In this document: positions 8,014 through 15,243 of the stretch, piece by piece
How positions within the stretch are numbered: position 1 is the first letter of the stretch
Layout: each line of letters starts with the position of its first letter
Origin: Marinilabiliales bacterium
Lineage (GTDB): Bacteria; Bacteroidota; Bacteroidia; Bacteroidales; F082
Reading direction: 5' to 3'
DNA length: 35,502 bases
NCBI GenBank assembly: GCA_002869365.1
Contig: PKTA01000222.1
Span: 1-35,502, forward strand
Notes under the pieces: model-generated
What the model was told of the DNA's origin: nothing
Database searches by the model: none
What the model saw: only the letters and a program-made list of their open reading frames with translations
Position numbers and translations under genes: made by a program

Positions 8014-8889
8014 TTAAGTATGTATACCTTCTGGTTCAATATGTATCGTTATTTGAATATTAGGTAATGCTGATTTCACTTCTTTTTCGATTAAATCACA
8101 TAAAGAGTGCGCTTTATTAACACTCATTTCGCCAGGAACTTCAAGATGGAAATCCAATTCCCTGTTTGCCCCGGCTTTTCTCGACCTGAACATATGAAAC
8201 TTATCTTCGGCCTTAATATGTTTTACAATTATAGTTCTAATTATCTCTTGTTCTTCTGAAGGTAAGGCATTGTCAGTTAGTGGTTTGAATGCTTCAACAA
8301 GAATTTCATAGGCTTCTTTTAAAATATATGATGCAACAACAATTGCTGCAACAGGGTCGAGGAAATGCCAACCTGTAAAGTAAATAATCAGCAAACTAGC
8401 CCCAACGCCCATGGAAGTATAAACATGAGTACTAAGATGTAACGCATCGGCTTTTAAAGCCACAGAATCCTCATCCTTTGCTACTTTAAAAAGGCGCCTG
8501 CTTACAAATAAATTTATAATTGCCGAAACCATCATGACTACAAATCCTAATCCTAAACCCATATGATCCAGTATTTTATCAGGGCTAAGCAATCTTTCAA
8601 TGGCATGGAATATTATCCATCCACTGGCAATGAAAATTAAAAGGGCTTCAACTACTCCTGAAACATTTTCATATTTGCCATGTCCATAGGGATGCATGTC
8701 ATCGGCGGATTTGTCGGCAATTTTAATGGAGAAATATGCCATAACCGATGCCATAAGGTCAATTAGCGTGTGAATAGCCTCAGATATTATACTTATAGAT
8801 CCACTAATAATTCCAACAACTAAATTTAGAACTATTAGCAGTGAGTTCGAGTAAATTGATAGCCTAGCTGTTTTAACTTTCTTCGACAT
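8014..8889 (-). CDS. Cation diffusion facilitator (CDF) metal exporter
   Basis: The 291-residue protein is an inner-membrane metal/proton antiporter with six predicted membrane segments and a C-terminal cytosolic domain (about 205-290) ending in HIEPEG. Family motifs include SISIISEAIHTLIDL in TM2, HPYGHGKYENVSG after TM2 and ALKADALHLSTH in TM5. The transport site normally reads HxxxD in TM2 and HxxxD in TM5; here TM2 has His40-Asp44 but TM5 has His151-His155, so one Asp is replaced by His. I chose the ATG at 8889 over the TTG one codon earlier: the ATG overlaps the hypB stop by one base (TGATG), implying translational coupling. Linkage to the nickel GTPase HypB hints at Ni, Zn or Co homeostasis, which is inference. 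Confidence 0.9.
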   Translation of the reverse strand: MSKKVKTARLSIYSNSLLIVLNLVVGIISGSISIISEAIHTLIDLMASVMAYFSIKIADKSADDMHPYGHGKYENVSGVVEALLIFIASGWIIFHAIERLLSPDKILDHMGLGLGFVVMMVSAIINLFVSRRLFKVAKDEDSVALKADALHLSTHVYTSMGVGASLLIIYFTGWHFLDPVAAIVVASYILKEAYEILVEAFKPLTDNALPSEEQEIIRTIIVKHIKAEDKFHMFRSRKAGANRELDFHLEVPGEMSVNKAHSLCDLIEKEVKSALPNIQITIHIEPEGIHT

Positions 8890-9662
8890 CAAATATTAGT
8901 CTTTAACCACTCATACCATTTATCCATTCCTTCGCCTGTTTTTACAGAAACTTCAATGAACTCTATATGATGATTCACTCTGAGTGCATATTCCTTAAGT
9001 TTTTCGATATCGAAATCCAAATAGGGGATGAGGTCAGTTTTATTGATAATGCATAATTGTGAAGTTTCGAACATTGGAGGATATTTTATTGGTTTATCTT
9101 CTCCTTCCGTGGTACTAATTATCACAACTCTTTTGGATTCTCCAAGATCAAACATTGAAGGGCAAACCAAATTTCCAACATTCTCAATCATTAAGACCGA
9201 ATTGTTTTCCGGTTTTAATTGTTTAACGGCATTATTAATCATATCTGCATCCAGATGGCAACCATTACCTGTATTTATTTGAATTACAGGTGCTCCGGCC
9301 TTTGAAATCCGGTCAGCATCATTGGTGGTTTGTTGATCACCTTCTATGATATATAATTTGATATCATTACCTATTTCTTTAATGGTTCTTTCCAGAAGGC
9401 TGGTTTTTCCTGAACCTGGAGAACTAACCAAATTAAGCGCTTTTATGTTTAAAGCCTCAAAATAACCTCTGTTTCTTTCAGCAAGTTTATTGTTTTTAGA
9501 AAGCACATCAACCTCTAATTGAATCTCGTGGGAATGACTATGGTCGTGATCATGGTGATGATGATGTCCGTGGTCGTGACTATGTGTATGTTCTTCAATA
9601 TTTTTACCTGGAATAGAATACTTTATCTTATCTTCTTCTCCACAACCGCATGTACCGCACAT
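8889..9662 (-). CDS. hypB: Hydrogenase nickel-incorporation GTPase HypB
   Basis: HypB is the GTPase that, normally with HypA, inserts nickel into the [NiFe]-hydrogenase large subunit. The 257-residue protein begins with CGTCGCG, the high-affinity metal motif of the E. coli type, then a His-rich stretch with 13 His in residues 25-45, typical of nickel-storing HypB. The GTPase domain follows: P-loop GSGKT (83-87), the metal site GNGCHLDADM, IENVGNLVCPS, and INKTDL for guanine recognition. It is the first gene of a unit with the CDF transporter. A minus-strand -7 box at 9701-9708 lies 38 bases upstream. The usual partner hypA is not in this window; a zinc-ribbon unknown is transcribed divergently instead. 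Confidence 0.97.
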   Translation of the reverse strand: MCGTCGCGEEDKIKYSIPGKNIEEHTHSHDHGHHHHHDHDHSHSHEIQLEVDVLSKNNKLAERNRGYFEALNIKALNLVSSPGSGKTSLLERTIKEIGNDIKLYIIEGDQQTTNDADRISKAGAPVIQINTGNGCHLDADMINNAVKQLKPENNSVLMIENVGNLVCPSMFDLGESKRVVIISTTEGEDKPIKYPPMFETSQLCIINKTDLIPYLDFDIEKLKEYALRVNHHIEFIEVSVKTGEGMDKWYEWLKTNI

Positions 9663-9700
9663 ATGTTTAGTTTTAAATTTTTACTCTGAAAATTATAAGG

Positions 9701-9708
9701 CAAAATTA
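9701..9708 (-). promoter_or_regulatory. -7 promoter box (TAATTTTG) for hypB
   Basis: Perfect TAnnTTTG on the minus strand, 38 bases ahead of the hypB ATG. No clear -33 element; a dyad at 9719-9734 occupies that position. Confidence 0.5.
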
Positions 9709-9718
9709 CAAATTCATT

Positions 9719-9734
9719 AATTAGTGATCTAATT
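9719..9734. promoter_or_regulatory. Dyad in the hypB promoter region (candidate operator)
   Basis: AATTAG (9719-9724) and CTAATT (9729-9734) are a perfect inverted repeat around TGAT, ending 10 bases upstream of the hypB -7 box where a repressor could act. It does not resemble the Rex sites seen elsewhere in the window. AT-rich dyads are common by chance. Confidence 0.25.
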
Positions 9735-9773
9735 TTCACCTATTTGAAATGGTTCTGAATTAGCCCAATGACT

Positions 9774-9781
9774 TACTTTTG
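9774..9781 (+). promoter_or_regulatory. -7 promoter box (TACTTTTG) for the zinc-ribbon gene
   Basis: Perfect TAnnTTTG, 62 bases ahead of the ATG at 9844. The expected -33 position is not conserved. Confidence 0.45.
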
Positions 9782-9803
9782 GCTAAAACATTTCGTATTT
9801 TAG

Positions 9804-9822
9804 CAATACAAAAATAGTATTG
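9804..9822. promoter_or_regulatory. Inverted repeat CAATAC-N7-GTATTG upstream of the zinc-ribbon gene
   Basis: Perfect 6-base arms (9804-9809 and 9817-9822), just downstream of the predicted transcription start and 21 bases before the ATG. It could be an operator or a leader hairpin. Confidence 0.3.
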
Positions 9823-9843
9823 TAACGCCAAATAATTACGAAA

Positions 9844-10245
9844 ATGAAAAAAAAGATTTCCTTGCACGTCAAATGCCCACATTGCAGAAAGTCATTAATG
9901 GATAATGAACATCTGTTACATGGTGAGCCCAGTATTAAGTTAAACATCGTAACTCCTGAAGACAGGGGTATTCTCTATATCTGTTCCATTTACGAGTGCT
10001 TTGATCATGAAACCAATATAAAATTATTAAAGGATGCAGCCATAGACGCATATTGTCCTGAGTGTAATAAAGAATTGCTTGTAAATGAAGAATGTAAAAT
10101 TTGCGGAGCACCAATGATATCATTTGTATTACAAACAGGCGGTAGGGTTAATATTTGCGCCAGAAATGGTTGTTCAAATCATTATATAGCCTTCCAGGAA
10201 ATTAGCACGGAACTTTCTCGATTTTATGAGGAATTTGGTGAATAA
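9844..10245 (+). CDS. Multi-zinc-ribbon protein of unknown function inside the hyp cluster
   Basis: This 133-residue cytosolic protein has ten cysteines in five pairs: CPHC (11/14), C47/C52, CPEC (71/74), CKIC (84/87) and C105/C110. The pairing suggests two or three zinc-ribbon modules. It has no signal peptide, membrane segment or catalytic motif that I know. It is not HypA: it lacks the MHE-type N-terminus and has many more cysteines. It sits between hypB and hypE on the opposite strand, with its own promoter box and terminator, and no hypA exists nearby. A role in metal delivery or in sensing for the hydrogenase system is possible from context only. Confidence 0.75.
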   Translation: MKKKISLHVKCPHCRKSLMDNEHLLHGEPSIKLNIVTPEDRGILYICSIYECFDHETNIKLLKDAAIDAYCPECNKELLVNEECKICGAPMISFVLQTGGRVNICARNGCSNHYIAFQEISTELSRFYEEFGE

Positions 10246-10264
10246 GAAATATAATAATTCAGCA

Positions 10265-10298
10265 AAGCATCATTGTTTAGGCGGTGATGCTTTTTTTA
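10265..10298 (+). terminator. Terminator after the zinc-ribbon gene
   Basis: AAGCATCA (10265-10272) pairs with TGATGCTT (10285-10292), followed by more T (TTTTTATT). It abuts the end of hypE, and the A-rich upstream flank could also serve hypE weakly on the other strand. Confidence 0.8.
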
Positions 10299-11318
10299 TT
10301 AGCATATTCTTGGTAACTGTTGTCCCGATAACATATCAATAATACGTTTTCCACCTACACTGGTTTCCAGCCATGAAGTTCCATTATGGTCTTCCGATAT
10401 TTCACCAATAATTGAGGCTTCTTTACCATATTCGTTTTTCCTTAAGGTTTCCACAACCTTTACGGCATCTTCAGAAGCAACAACAAATATTACTTTGCCT
10501 TCATTTGCCACATAAAGAGGGTCGAAACCAAGTAGTTCACATATACCTTTAACTCCCTCGTTAACAATTAATTTATCTTCCTTAATAAGTATACCTAAAT
10601 TATTGGTTTTTGCCAGCTCTGATAATACAGTTCCTATTCCACCTCTGGTTGCGTCGCGCATGAACCTAATACCATCAGATGCTTCTAAAACCTCTTTTAT
10701 CATGGTATTTAAACAAGCACAATCAGAAGAAATATCGGCGCTAATATTTAAATCATTTCTTGCAGCCATTACAGCCATTCCATGATCGCCTATACTGCCG
10801 TTAATAATAATTTTATCGCCCTTTTTAAGCTGGCTGGCAGTACTTATACCCTCATATTTATCCTCCAGTAGTCCAATTCCGGATGTATTGATATAAATTT
10901 TGTCGCATTTACCTCTGTCAACAACTTTGGTATCTCCCGTAACAAGGACAACCCCTGCCTTTTTTGCCTCATAAGCCATGGTTTTTACCACCTCTTCAAG
11001 TTCTTTTAAAGGTAAGCCCTCCTCAATAATAAATCCACAACTAAGATATTTTGGAACGGCGCCTGACACTGCCAGATCGTTAACCGTTCCTGCAATGGCA
11101 AGTTTTCCAATGTTTCCTCCTGGAAAAAATATGGGATCAACTACAAAGGAATCTGTTGTAAATGCGATTTTCTTTCCCTCAGTATTTAGTATGGCTGAAT
11201 CGGTTTGCTGTTGCAAATATTTATTGTCGAAATACTTTACAAATATACTGTCGATGAGGTCATGACTGAGTTTACCTCCGCTACCATGACCAAGTAAAAT
11301 AGTGTCGCTTTTACTCAT
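10299..11318 (-). CDS. hypE: Hydrogenase maturation protein HypE (carbamoyl dehydratase)
   Basis: HypE accepts a carbamoyl group from HypF on its C-terminal Cys and dehydrates it with ATP to a thiocyanate, the source of the CN ligands of the active-site iron. The 339-residue protein starts with the GHGSGGK loop at residues 11-17, has the PurM-like ATP-binding features (FTTDSFVVDP, GTVNDLAVSGA, VTGDTKVVDRG, RDATRGGIGTVL) and ends exactly in the required PRIC with Cys339 as the last residue. Nothing appears to be missing. It is the last gene of hypC-hypD-hypE, 25 bases after hypD. Confidence 0.98.
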   Translation of the reverse strand: MSKSDTILLGHGSGGKLSHDLIDSIFVKYFDNKYLQQQTDSAILNTEGKKIAFTTDSFVVDPIFFPGGNIGKLAIAGTVNDLAVSGAVPKYLSCGFIIEEGLPLKELEEVVKTMAYEAKKAGVVLVTGDTKVVDRGKCDKIYINTSGIGLLEDKYEGISTASQLKKGDKIIINGSIGDHGMAVMAARNDLNISADISSDCACLNTMIKEVLEASDGIRFMRDATRGGIGTVLSELAKTNNLGILIKEDKLIVNEGVKGICELLGFDPLYVANEGKVIFVVASEDAVKVVETLRKNEYGKEASIIGEISEDHNGTSWLETSVGGKRIIDMLSGQQLPRIC

Positions 11319-11343
11319 AATAATTCTGTTTTTTTAAATTTAA

Positions 11344-12423
11344 CTACCTGTTATACAGATAATAAGCAGCGCAAGAGCCCTCGTTGGAAACCATACACGC
11401 TCCAATGGGGTTTGAAGGGGTACAAACTTTTGCAAAGAGTTTACAATCTTTTGGTTTTTTAACTCCCTTTAGTATTTCGCCACACAAACATCCTTTAGGC
11501 TCTTTTGGAGGGGCAACTTTTACAGGAATTTGTACTTCAGCATCATGCATTGAATAGGTATCTCTTATTTTAAGACCACTATTTGCCAATACTCCTAGTC
11601 CTCTCCACCAGTCGTCACCATAAGTGAAAACTTCATCCAGCATTTGCTGAGCCTTGATATTACCTTCGGGTTTAACAACTCTTTTATATTGTATTTCAAC
11701 TTTAGGATCATTGGCTTCCAGTTGCTTAACCAACATTAAAATTGATTGCATAAGGTCCACTGGTTCAAAACCACTTATAACAACACCAAGACCATATTTT
11801 TTTGGAATATCCATATAAATGCCTTCTCCGGTGATAGTACTAACATGACCGGGGCCTATATAACCATCTATTTGAACGCCTTCATCTATTAGGGTGTCCA
11901 TAGCAGGAGGCATTACCTTATGCGCACTATATACATAAAAATTGCTCAAACCGGCCATTCTGGCCTTTAAAATGCCTGCTGCAGAAGCTGGAGCAGTTGT
12001 CTCGAATCCTATTCCCAGAAAGATAACTTTTTTGGTTCTGTTCTTTTTGGCAATCATTAGAGCATCCAGAATGGAATATACGATGCGAACATCTGCTCCC
12101 TTTGCCTTTTCCTGGTCAAGGCTTGAAAAGGAACCCGGAACTCGTATTAAATCACCATAGGTTGTAATAATTACGTCTTCCATTCGGGAATATACTATAG
12201 CCTTGTCGATGAATTCTCTGCTTGTAACGCAAACAGGACAACCGGGACCAGAAATTAGTTCCACGTTTTCTGGTAATAAATATGGTAGACCAAATTTCTG
12301 AATCGACATAGTATGACCGCCACAAACTTCCATCAACCGGATTTTTTTTGTAGAAATCTTCTTTATTTCCTCAGCCAATCCGAGAACAATTTCTTTATTT
12401 CTATACTCATCTATATATTTCAT
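11344..12423 (-). CDS. hypD: Hydrogenase maturation protein HypD
   Basis: HypD, with HypC, is the scaffold on which the Fe(CN)2CO group is built; it carries a [4Fe-4S] cluster. In this 359-residue protein the conserved motifs are EVCGGHTMS (Cys34, His37), GPGCPVC (Cys62, Cys65), GFETTAPA, and a Cys-rich C-terminal region (KGCLCGEIL, KDCKLFAKVC, NPIGACMVSNEGSCAAYY) that binds the cluster. Length and motif order are normal. It lies 45 bases after hypC and 25 before hypE on the same strand, consistent with one transcript. Confidence 0.98.
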   Translation of the reverse strand: MKYIDEYRNKEIVLGLAEEIKKISTKKIRLMEVCGGHTMSIQKFGLPYLLPENVELISGPGCPVCVTSREFIDKAIVYSRMEDVIITTYGDLIRVPGSFSSLDQEKAKGADVRIVYSILDALMIAKKNRTKKVIFLGIGFETTAPASAAGILKARMAGLSNFYVYSAHKVMPPAMDTLIDEGVQIDGYIGPGHVSTITGEGIYMDIPKKYGLGVVISGFEPVDLMQSILMLVKQLEANDPKVEIQYKRVVKPEGNIKAQQMLDEVFTYGDDWWRGLGVLANSGLKIRDTYSMHDAEVQIPVKVAPPKEPKGCLCGEILKGVKKPKDCKLFAKVCTPSNPIGACMVSNEGSCAAYYLYNR

Positions 12424-12468
12424 ACCAAATGGTTTTCATTAATATGAATTGAAAGAAATCCAGAGTTT

Positions 12469-12738
12469 CTAAACGATCCTCTTTCCATCAATTTTCTCCT
12501 CGTCGTCGAGAGCATTATTGAGTTCTTTAAACTCGTCAAAGGTTCTTAAACTTGCTTCTGCCTCTTCTGCATCCAGCTTCTGAATGGCAAAACCAGTATG
12601 AATCAACACATAATCACCCACTTTAACATCTTCAAACTCAATCATCTGCAAACTGGCTTCGTAGTTTGACTTTCCAACAGAACAAATAGCCATTTCGCCA
12701 TTTATTTCTTCAACTTTTGCAGGTATGCTTAAACACAT
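12469..12738 (-). CDS. hypC: Hydrogenase maturation chaperone HypC
   Basis: HypC is the small chaperone that carries the Fe(CN)2CO unit from HypD to the hydrogenase large subunit. The 89-residue protein begins MCLSIPAKV with the essential Cys2, exposed after Met removal, and has the GDYVLIHTGFAIQKLD motif. The C-terminal 15 residues are charged and variable. It heads hypC-hypD-hypE: a -7 box at 12786-12793 and a perfect dyad at 12759-12778 lie upstream, so this trio has a promoter separate from hypF. Confidence 0.97.
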   Translation of the reverse strand: MCLSIPAKVEEINGEMAICSVGKSNYEASLQMIEFEDVKVGDYVLIHTGFAIQKLDAEEAEASLRTFDEFKELNNALDDEEKIDGKRIV

Positions 12739-12758
12739 AATTTTTCTTTTTACTCCTT

Positions 12759-12778
12759 ATTAATAATAGATTATTAAT
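12759..12778. promoter_or_regulatory. Perfect dyad in the hypC leader
   Basis: ATTAATAA (12759-12766) and TTATTAAT (12771-12778) form an 8-base inverted repeat around TAGA, at the predicted transcription start of hypC. It may be an operator or a leader hairpin; the composition is pure A/T in both arms, so chance is a real alternative. Confidence 0.3.
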
Positions 12779-12785
12779 TATGTCG

Positions 12786-12793
12786 CAAAAGTA
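12786..12793 (-). promoter_or_regulatory. -7 promoter box (TACTTTTG) for hypCDE
   Basis: Perfect TAnnTTTG on the minus strand, 47 bases before the hypC ATG and in the 100-base gap after hypF. Confidence 0.55.
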
Positions 12794-12838
12794 CGTATCT
12801 AATTAATACGAATATTTGCTTTAAGTAGTTTAAAACAA

Positions 12839-15103
12839 TTATAAACGGTCATTGTCTCTTCGTTTGGCTGCAATAGCTATTTGTCCCAGGGCAATACCTC
12901 CGTCGTTGGAAGGGACTGAAGATTGACTGTAAATCTCAAAATCTTTTAATTTCAACTCATTTTCGCAGCCTTCTAAAAGTATTCTGTTTTGAAAACTACC
13001 GCCGGAAAGTGCAACTTTATTTATTGTAGTTTCATTTCTGATTTTAGTAGCAACGGTAGTTACTAAATCGATTATTGTATTATGGAAAGCCATTGCTATA
13101 TCGGATAACTTCCTTTTGTTGTTAATATCATTTATCATTTCCAAAAAGCAGTATTTAAATGAAATATGGTTCGTTATCTCATATGAGTATTTCGATTTGG
13201 TATTGCTTTTGCTCGCAAGTGCTTCCAGTCGCATTGGTGCTTCGGCGTGATATGTAGAGTTTTTACATGCACCCAAAAGTGCTGAAACGGAATCGAATAA
13301 CCTGCCTGCACTGCTGCTTAACGGACAGTTAATATTTTTGTCAATAATAGAAGAAACTAAGTTTATTTCATTGGAATCGATATCATCGAACAAGAAATTG
13401 TTTTTATGTATAAAGTCCTCACCAAAATAATGTATCAGATAACTGAGCAGCATTCTCCAGGGATGATGGTTTGAAGCATCTCCACCTGGTTGTTTTATAT
13501 ATTCGAAATGTGAATATCTCTCAAAACTTTCGTAGTCACATATTAAAATTTCACCTCCCCAAATGTTGCCATCTGTACCATACCCAGTTCCATCAAAACT
13601 TATACCTATTACTTTTTCATCTATGTTATTTTCAGCCATACATGAGGCAATATGAGCATGATGATGCTGGACTTTAATATGTTTAATGGTCAGGTTATCA
13701 GAGTATTTACTTGACAAATACTCAGGATGCATATCGCTAACAACTAATTGTGGCTCGAACCTGAAGAGTTTACTAAATCTTGAAATCGACTCTTGATAAA
13801 ATTCAAATGTCTCCATGTTTTTCAAGTCCCCAATATGCTGACTAAGCAATATCTGATTACCTTTTCCAATTGCAAAACAGTTTACTAATTCTGCTCCGGC
13901 GGCAAATATTCCTTCTGTATTAAAATTTGTATGAATAGGAGAGGGGGCATAACTTCTCGATCTTCGGATAATCCTGCTTTTATCGTTTGCTACAAAAGCA
14001 ACAGAATCGTCGGTACGATTATATATATCGCGGTTATAAATAATAGTTGCATCAGCAATTTTATTTAGATTGTTTAGAGCCAAATTATTGTCGATTATAA
14101 TAGGTTCATCACTTAAATTACCGCTTGTAAGAACAAGAGCAGGTACTTTAAGTTCCCTGAATAAAAGATAGTGAAATGGCATATAGGGAAGCATCACTCC
14201 AAGAGTATCCAATCCCAGTCCGAGTTGCTCAGAAATTATTTTTTTTGACTTTAATAGAACTATAGGTCTTCTCCAACTCAATAATAACTCTTCCTCCTTA
14301 CTGCTAATGAATAGGTATTTTTTTGCCTCTTCTATATTGGAAAACATTATTGCCAGAGGTTTTCCCTCCCTGTTTTTTCTTAGTCTTAACTCTTTTACCG
14401 AAGTATTATTGAAGGGGTTGCAGGCCAGGTGAAAACCTCCTAAGCCTTTTATAGCCAATGTTTTACCTTCCAGGATTAAATCTGATGTAAGTTTTAATAT
14501 ATCTTCAATTTTATTGAAATATTTATCCCCATAAATAAGTTCATAATGTGGCCCACATTTATTGCAGGCAACCGGCTGGGCATGAAAACGACGATCGAGT
14601 ATATCGGTATATTCTTTCTTACAATTGTCGCACATAATAAAAGGTGCCATTGTAGTTTTGGGCCTGTCGTAAGGTAAATCCCTGATTATTGTAAACATGG
14701 GTCCGCAGTTGGTGCAATTTGTAAATGCATAGTCAATCCTGTCTGCTTGTTTGTCCATATCTTCCAGACAATTTCTGCAAATGGCAATATCGGGACTTAC
14801 TTCTGTTATTTCATTAGAAAGAGATCTGCTTTTTACTATGGAAAAGTCTTTAAAATGATTTATACTGACTGTTTTTTGATCAAGTTTTACTATATGTGAT
14901 GCTTCAGGTATGCTTATTGGTAATTCTTTTAGGAACTTTTCAACACTTTCTGGCTCACCCTCTATAATAATTTTAACACCCAGATTATTGTTTTCCACCG
15001 TCCCTTTAATATTATGCTTATGTGCTAAACGATATATAAACGGGCGAAATCCAACACCTTGAACCAAACCTTTAACTAATATTTCTTTCGCAATATAATT
15101 CAT
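12839..15103 (-). CDS. hypF: Carbamoyltransferase HypF
   Basis: HypF converts carbamoyl phosphate and ATP into a carbamoyl adenylate and passes the carbamoyl group to HypE for CN synthesis. Domains of the 754-residue protein, in order: acylphosphatase (about 1-92, with VKGLVQGVGFRPFIYRLAHK), two CX2C...CX2C zinc fingers (CRNC...CTNC and CDNC...CNKC, about 109-185), a YrdC-like domain (about 200-380, with KGLGGFHLACN and LTSGNLSDEP), and a Kae1-like domain (about 390-754, with the QHHHAHIASCMAE metal motif, GISFDGTGYG and VALSGGSFQNR). All catalytic regions look intact. It is transcribed divergently from hoxEF, and the shared 140-base gap contains promoter boxes for both strands and a Rex-like site. 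Confidence 0.98.
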   Translation of the reverse strand: MNYIAKEILVKGLVQGVGFRPFIYRLAHKHNIKGTVENNNLGVKIIIEGEPESVEKFLKELPISIPEASHIVKLDQKTVSINHFKDFSIVKSRSLSNEITEVSPDIAICRNCLEDMDKQADRIDYAFTNCTNCGPMFTIIRDLPYDRPKTTMAPFIMCDNCKKEYTDILDRRFHAQPVACNKCGPHYELIYGDKYFNKIEDILKLTSDLILEGKTLAIKGLGGFHLACNPFNNTSVKELRLRKNREGKPLAIMFSNIEEAKKYLFISSKEEELLLSWRRPIVLLKSKKIISEQLGLGLDTLGVMLPYMPFHYLLFRELKVPALVLTSGNLSDEPIIIDNNLALNNLNKIADATIIYNRDIYNRTDDSVAFVANDKSRIIRRSRSYAPSPIHTNFNTEGIFAAGAELVNCFAIGKGNQILLSQHIGDLKNMETFEFYQESISRFSKLFRFEPQLVVSDMHPEYLSSKYSDNLTIKHIKVQHHHAHIASCMAENNIDEKVIGISFDGTGYGTDGNIWGGEILICDYESFERYSHFEYIKQPGGDASNHHPWRMLLSYLIHYFGEDFIHKNNFLFDDIDSNEINLVSSIIDKNINCPLSSSAGRLFDSVSALLGACKNSTYHAEAPMRLEALASKSNTKSKYSYEITNHISFKYCFLEMINDINNKRKLSDIAMAFHNTIIDLVTTVATKIRNETTINKVALSGGSFQNRILLEGCENELKLKDFEIYSQSSVPSNDGGIALGQIAIAAKRRDNDRL

Positions 15104-15118
15104 ACACTAAAAAAATGT

Positions 15119-15126
15119 CAAAACTA
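15119..15126 (-). promoter_or_regulatory. -7 promoter box (TAGTTTTG) for hypF
   Basis: Perfect TAnnTTTG on the minus strand, 15 bases before the hypF ATG. The Rex-like site at 15152-15169 begins 25 bases upstream, overlapping its -33 region. Confidence 0.55.
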
Positions 15127-15151
15127 ATTTAAAATGGTTATAAATTTCATT

Positions 15152-15169
15152 GTGTTAAAATATTAACAA
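15152..15169. promoter_or_regulatory. Candidate Rex operator between hypF and hoxEF
   Basis: The 18-mer reads GTGTTAA-AATA-TTAACAA. It matches the Rex consensus TTGTTAA-N4-TTAACAA (known from clostridial Rex) at all but the first fixed base, with a perfect TGTTAA/TTAACA core. It lies 9 bases upstream of the hoxEF -7 box, covering the -33 zone, and about 25 bases upstream of the hypF -7 box. The rex gene lies in the same island. Match and position are seen; binding is inferred. Confidence 0.65.
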
Positions 15170-15178
15170 AAACTTTAT

Positions 15179-15186
15179 TACCTTTG
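15179..15186 (+). promoter_or_regulatory. -7 promoter box (TACCTTTG) for the hox operon
   Basis: Perfect TAnnTTTG, predicting a start point near 15192 and a leader of about 50 bases to the ATG at 15244. It also shows that a TTG-initiated extension from 15184 is not coding. Confidence 0.65.
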
Positions 15187-15243
15187 CTGTTAATTATTTC
15201 ACAGTACAAATGTATAAAGTTTTTCGATCTTAAAAATTCAATA

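Noticed and set aside
9844-10245. Zinc-ribbon gene as HypA
   Set aside because: It lacks the HypA N-terminal Met-His-Glu motif and has ten Cys in a different arrangement.
15184-15243. N-terminal extension of HoxF from a TTG at 15184
   Set aside because: The TTG is part of a perfect -7 promoter box (15179-15186), so it cannot be translated from that promoter; ATG 15244 begins the NuoE-like domain.
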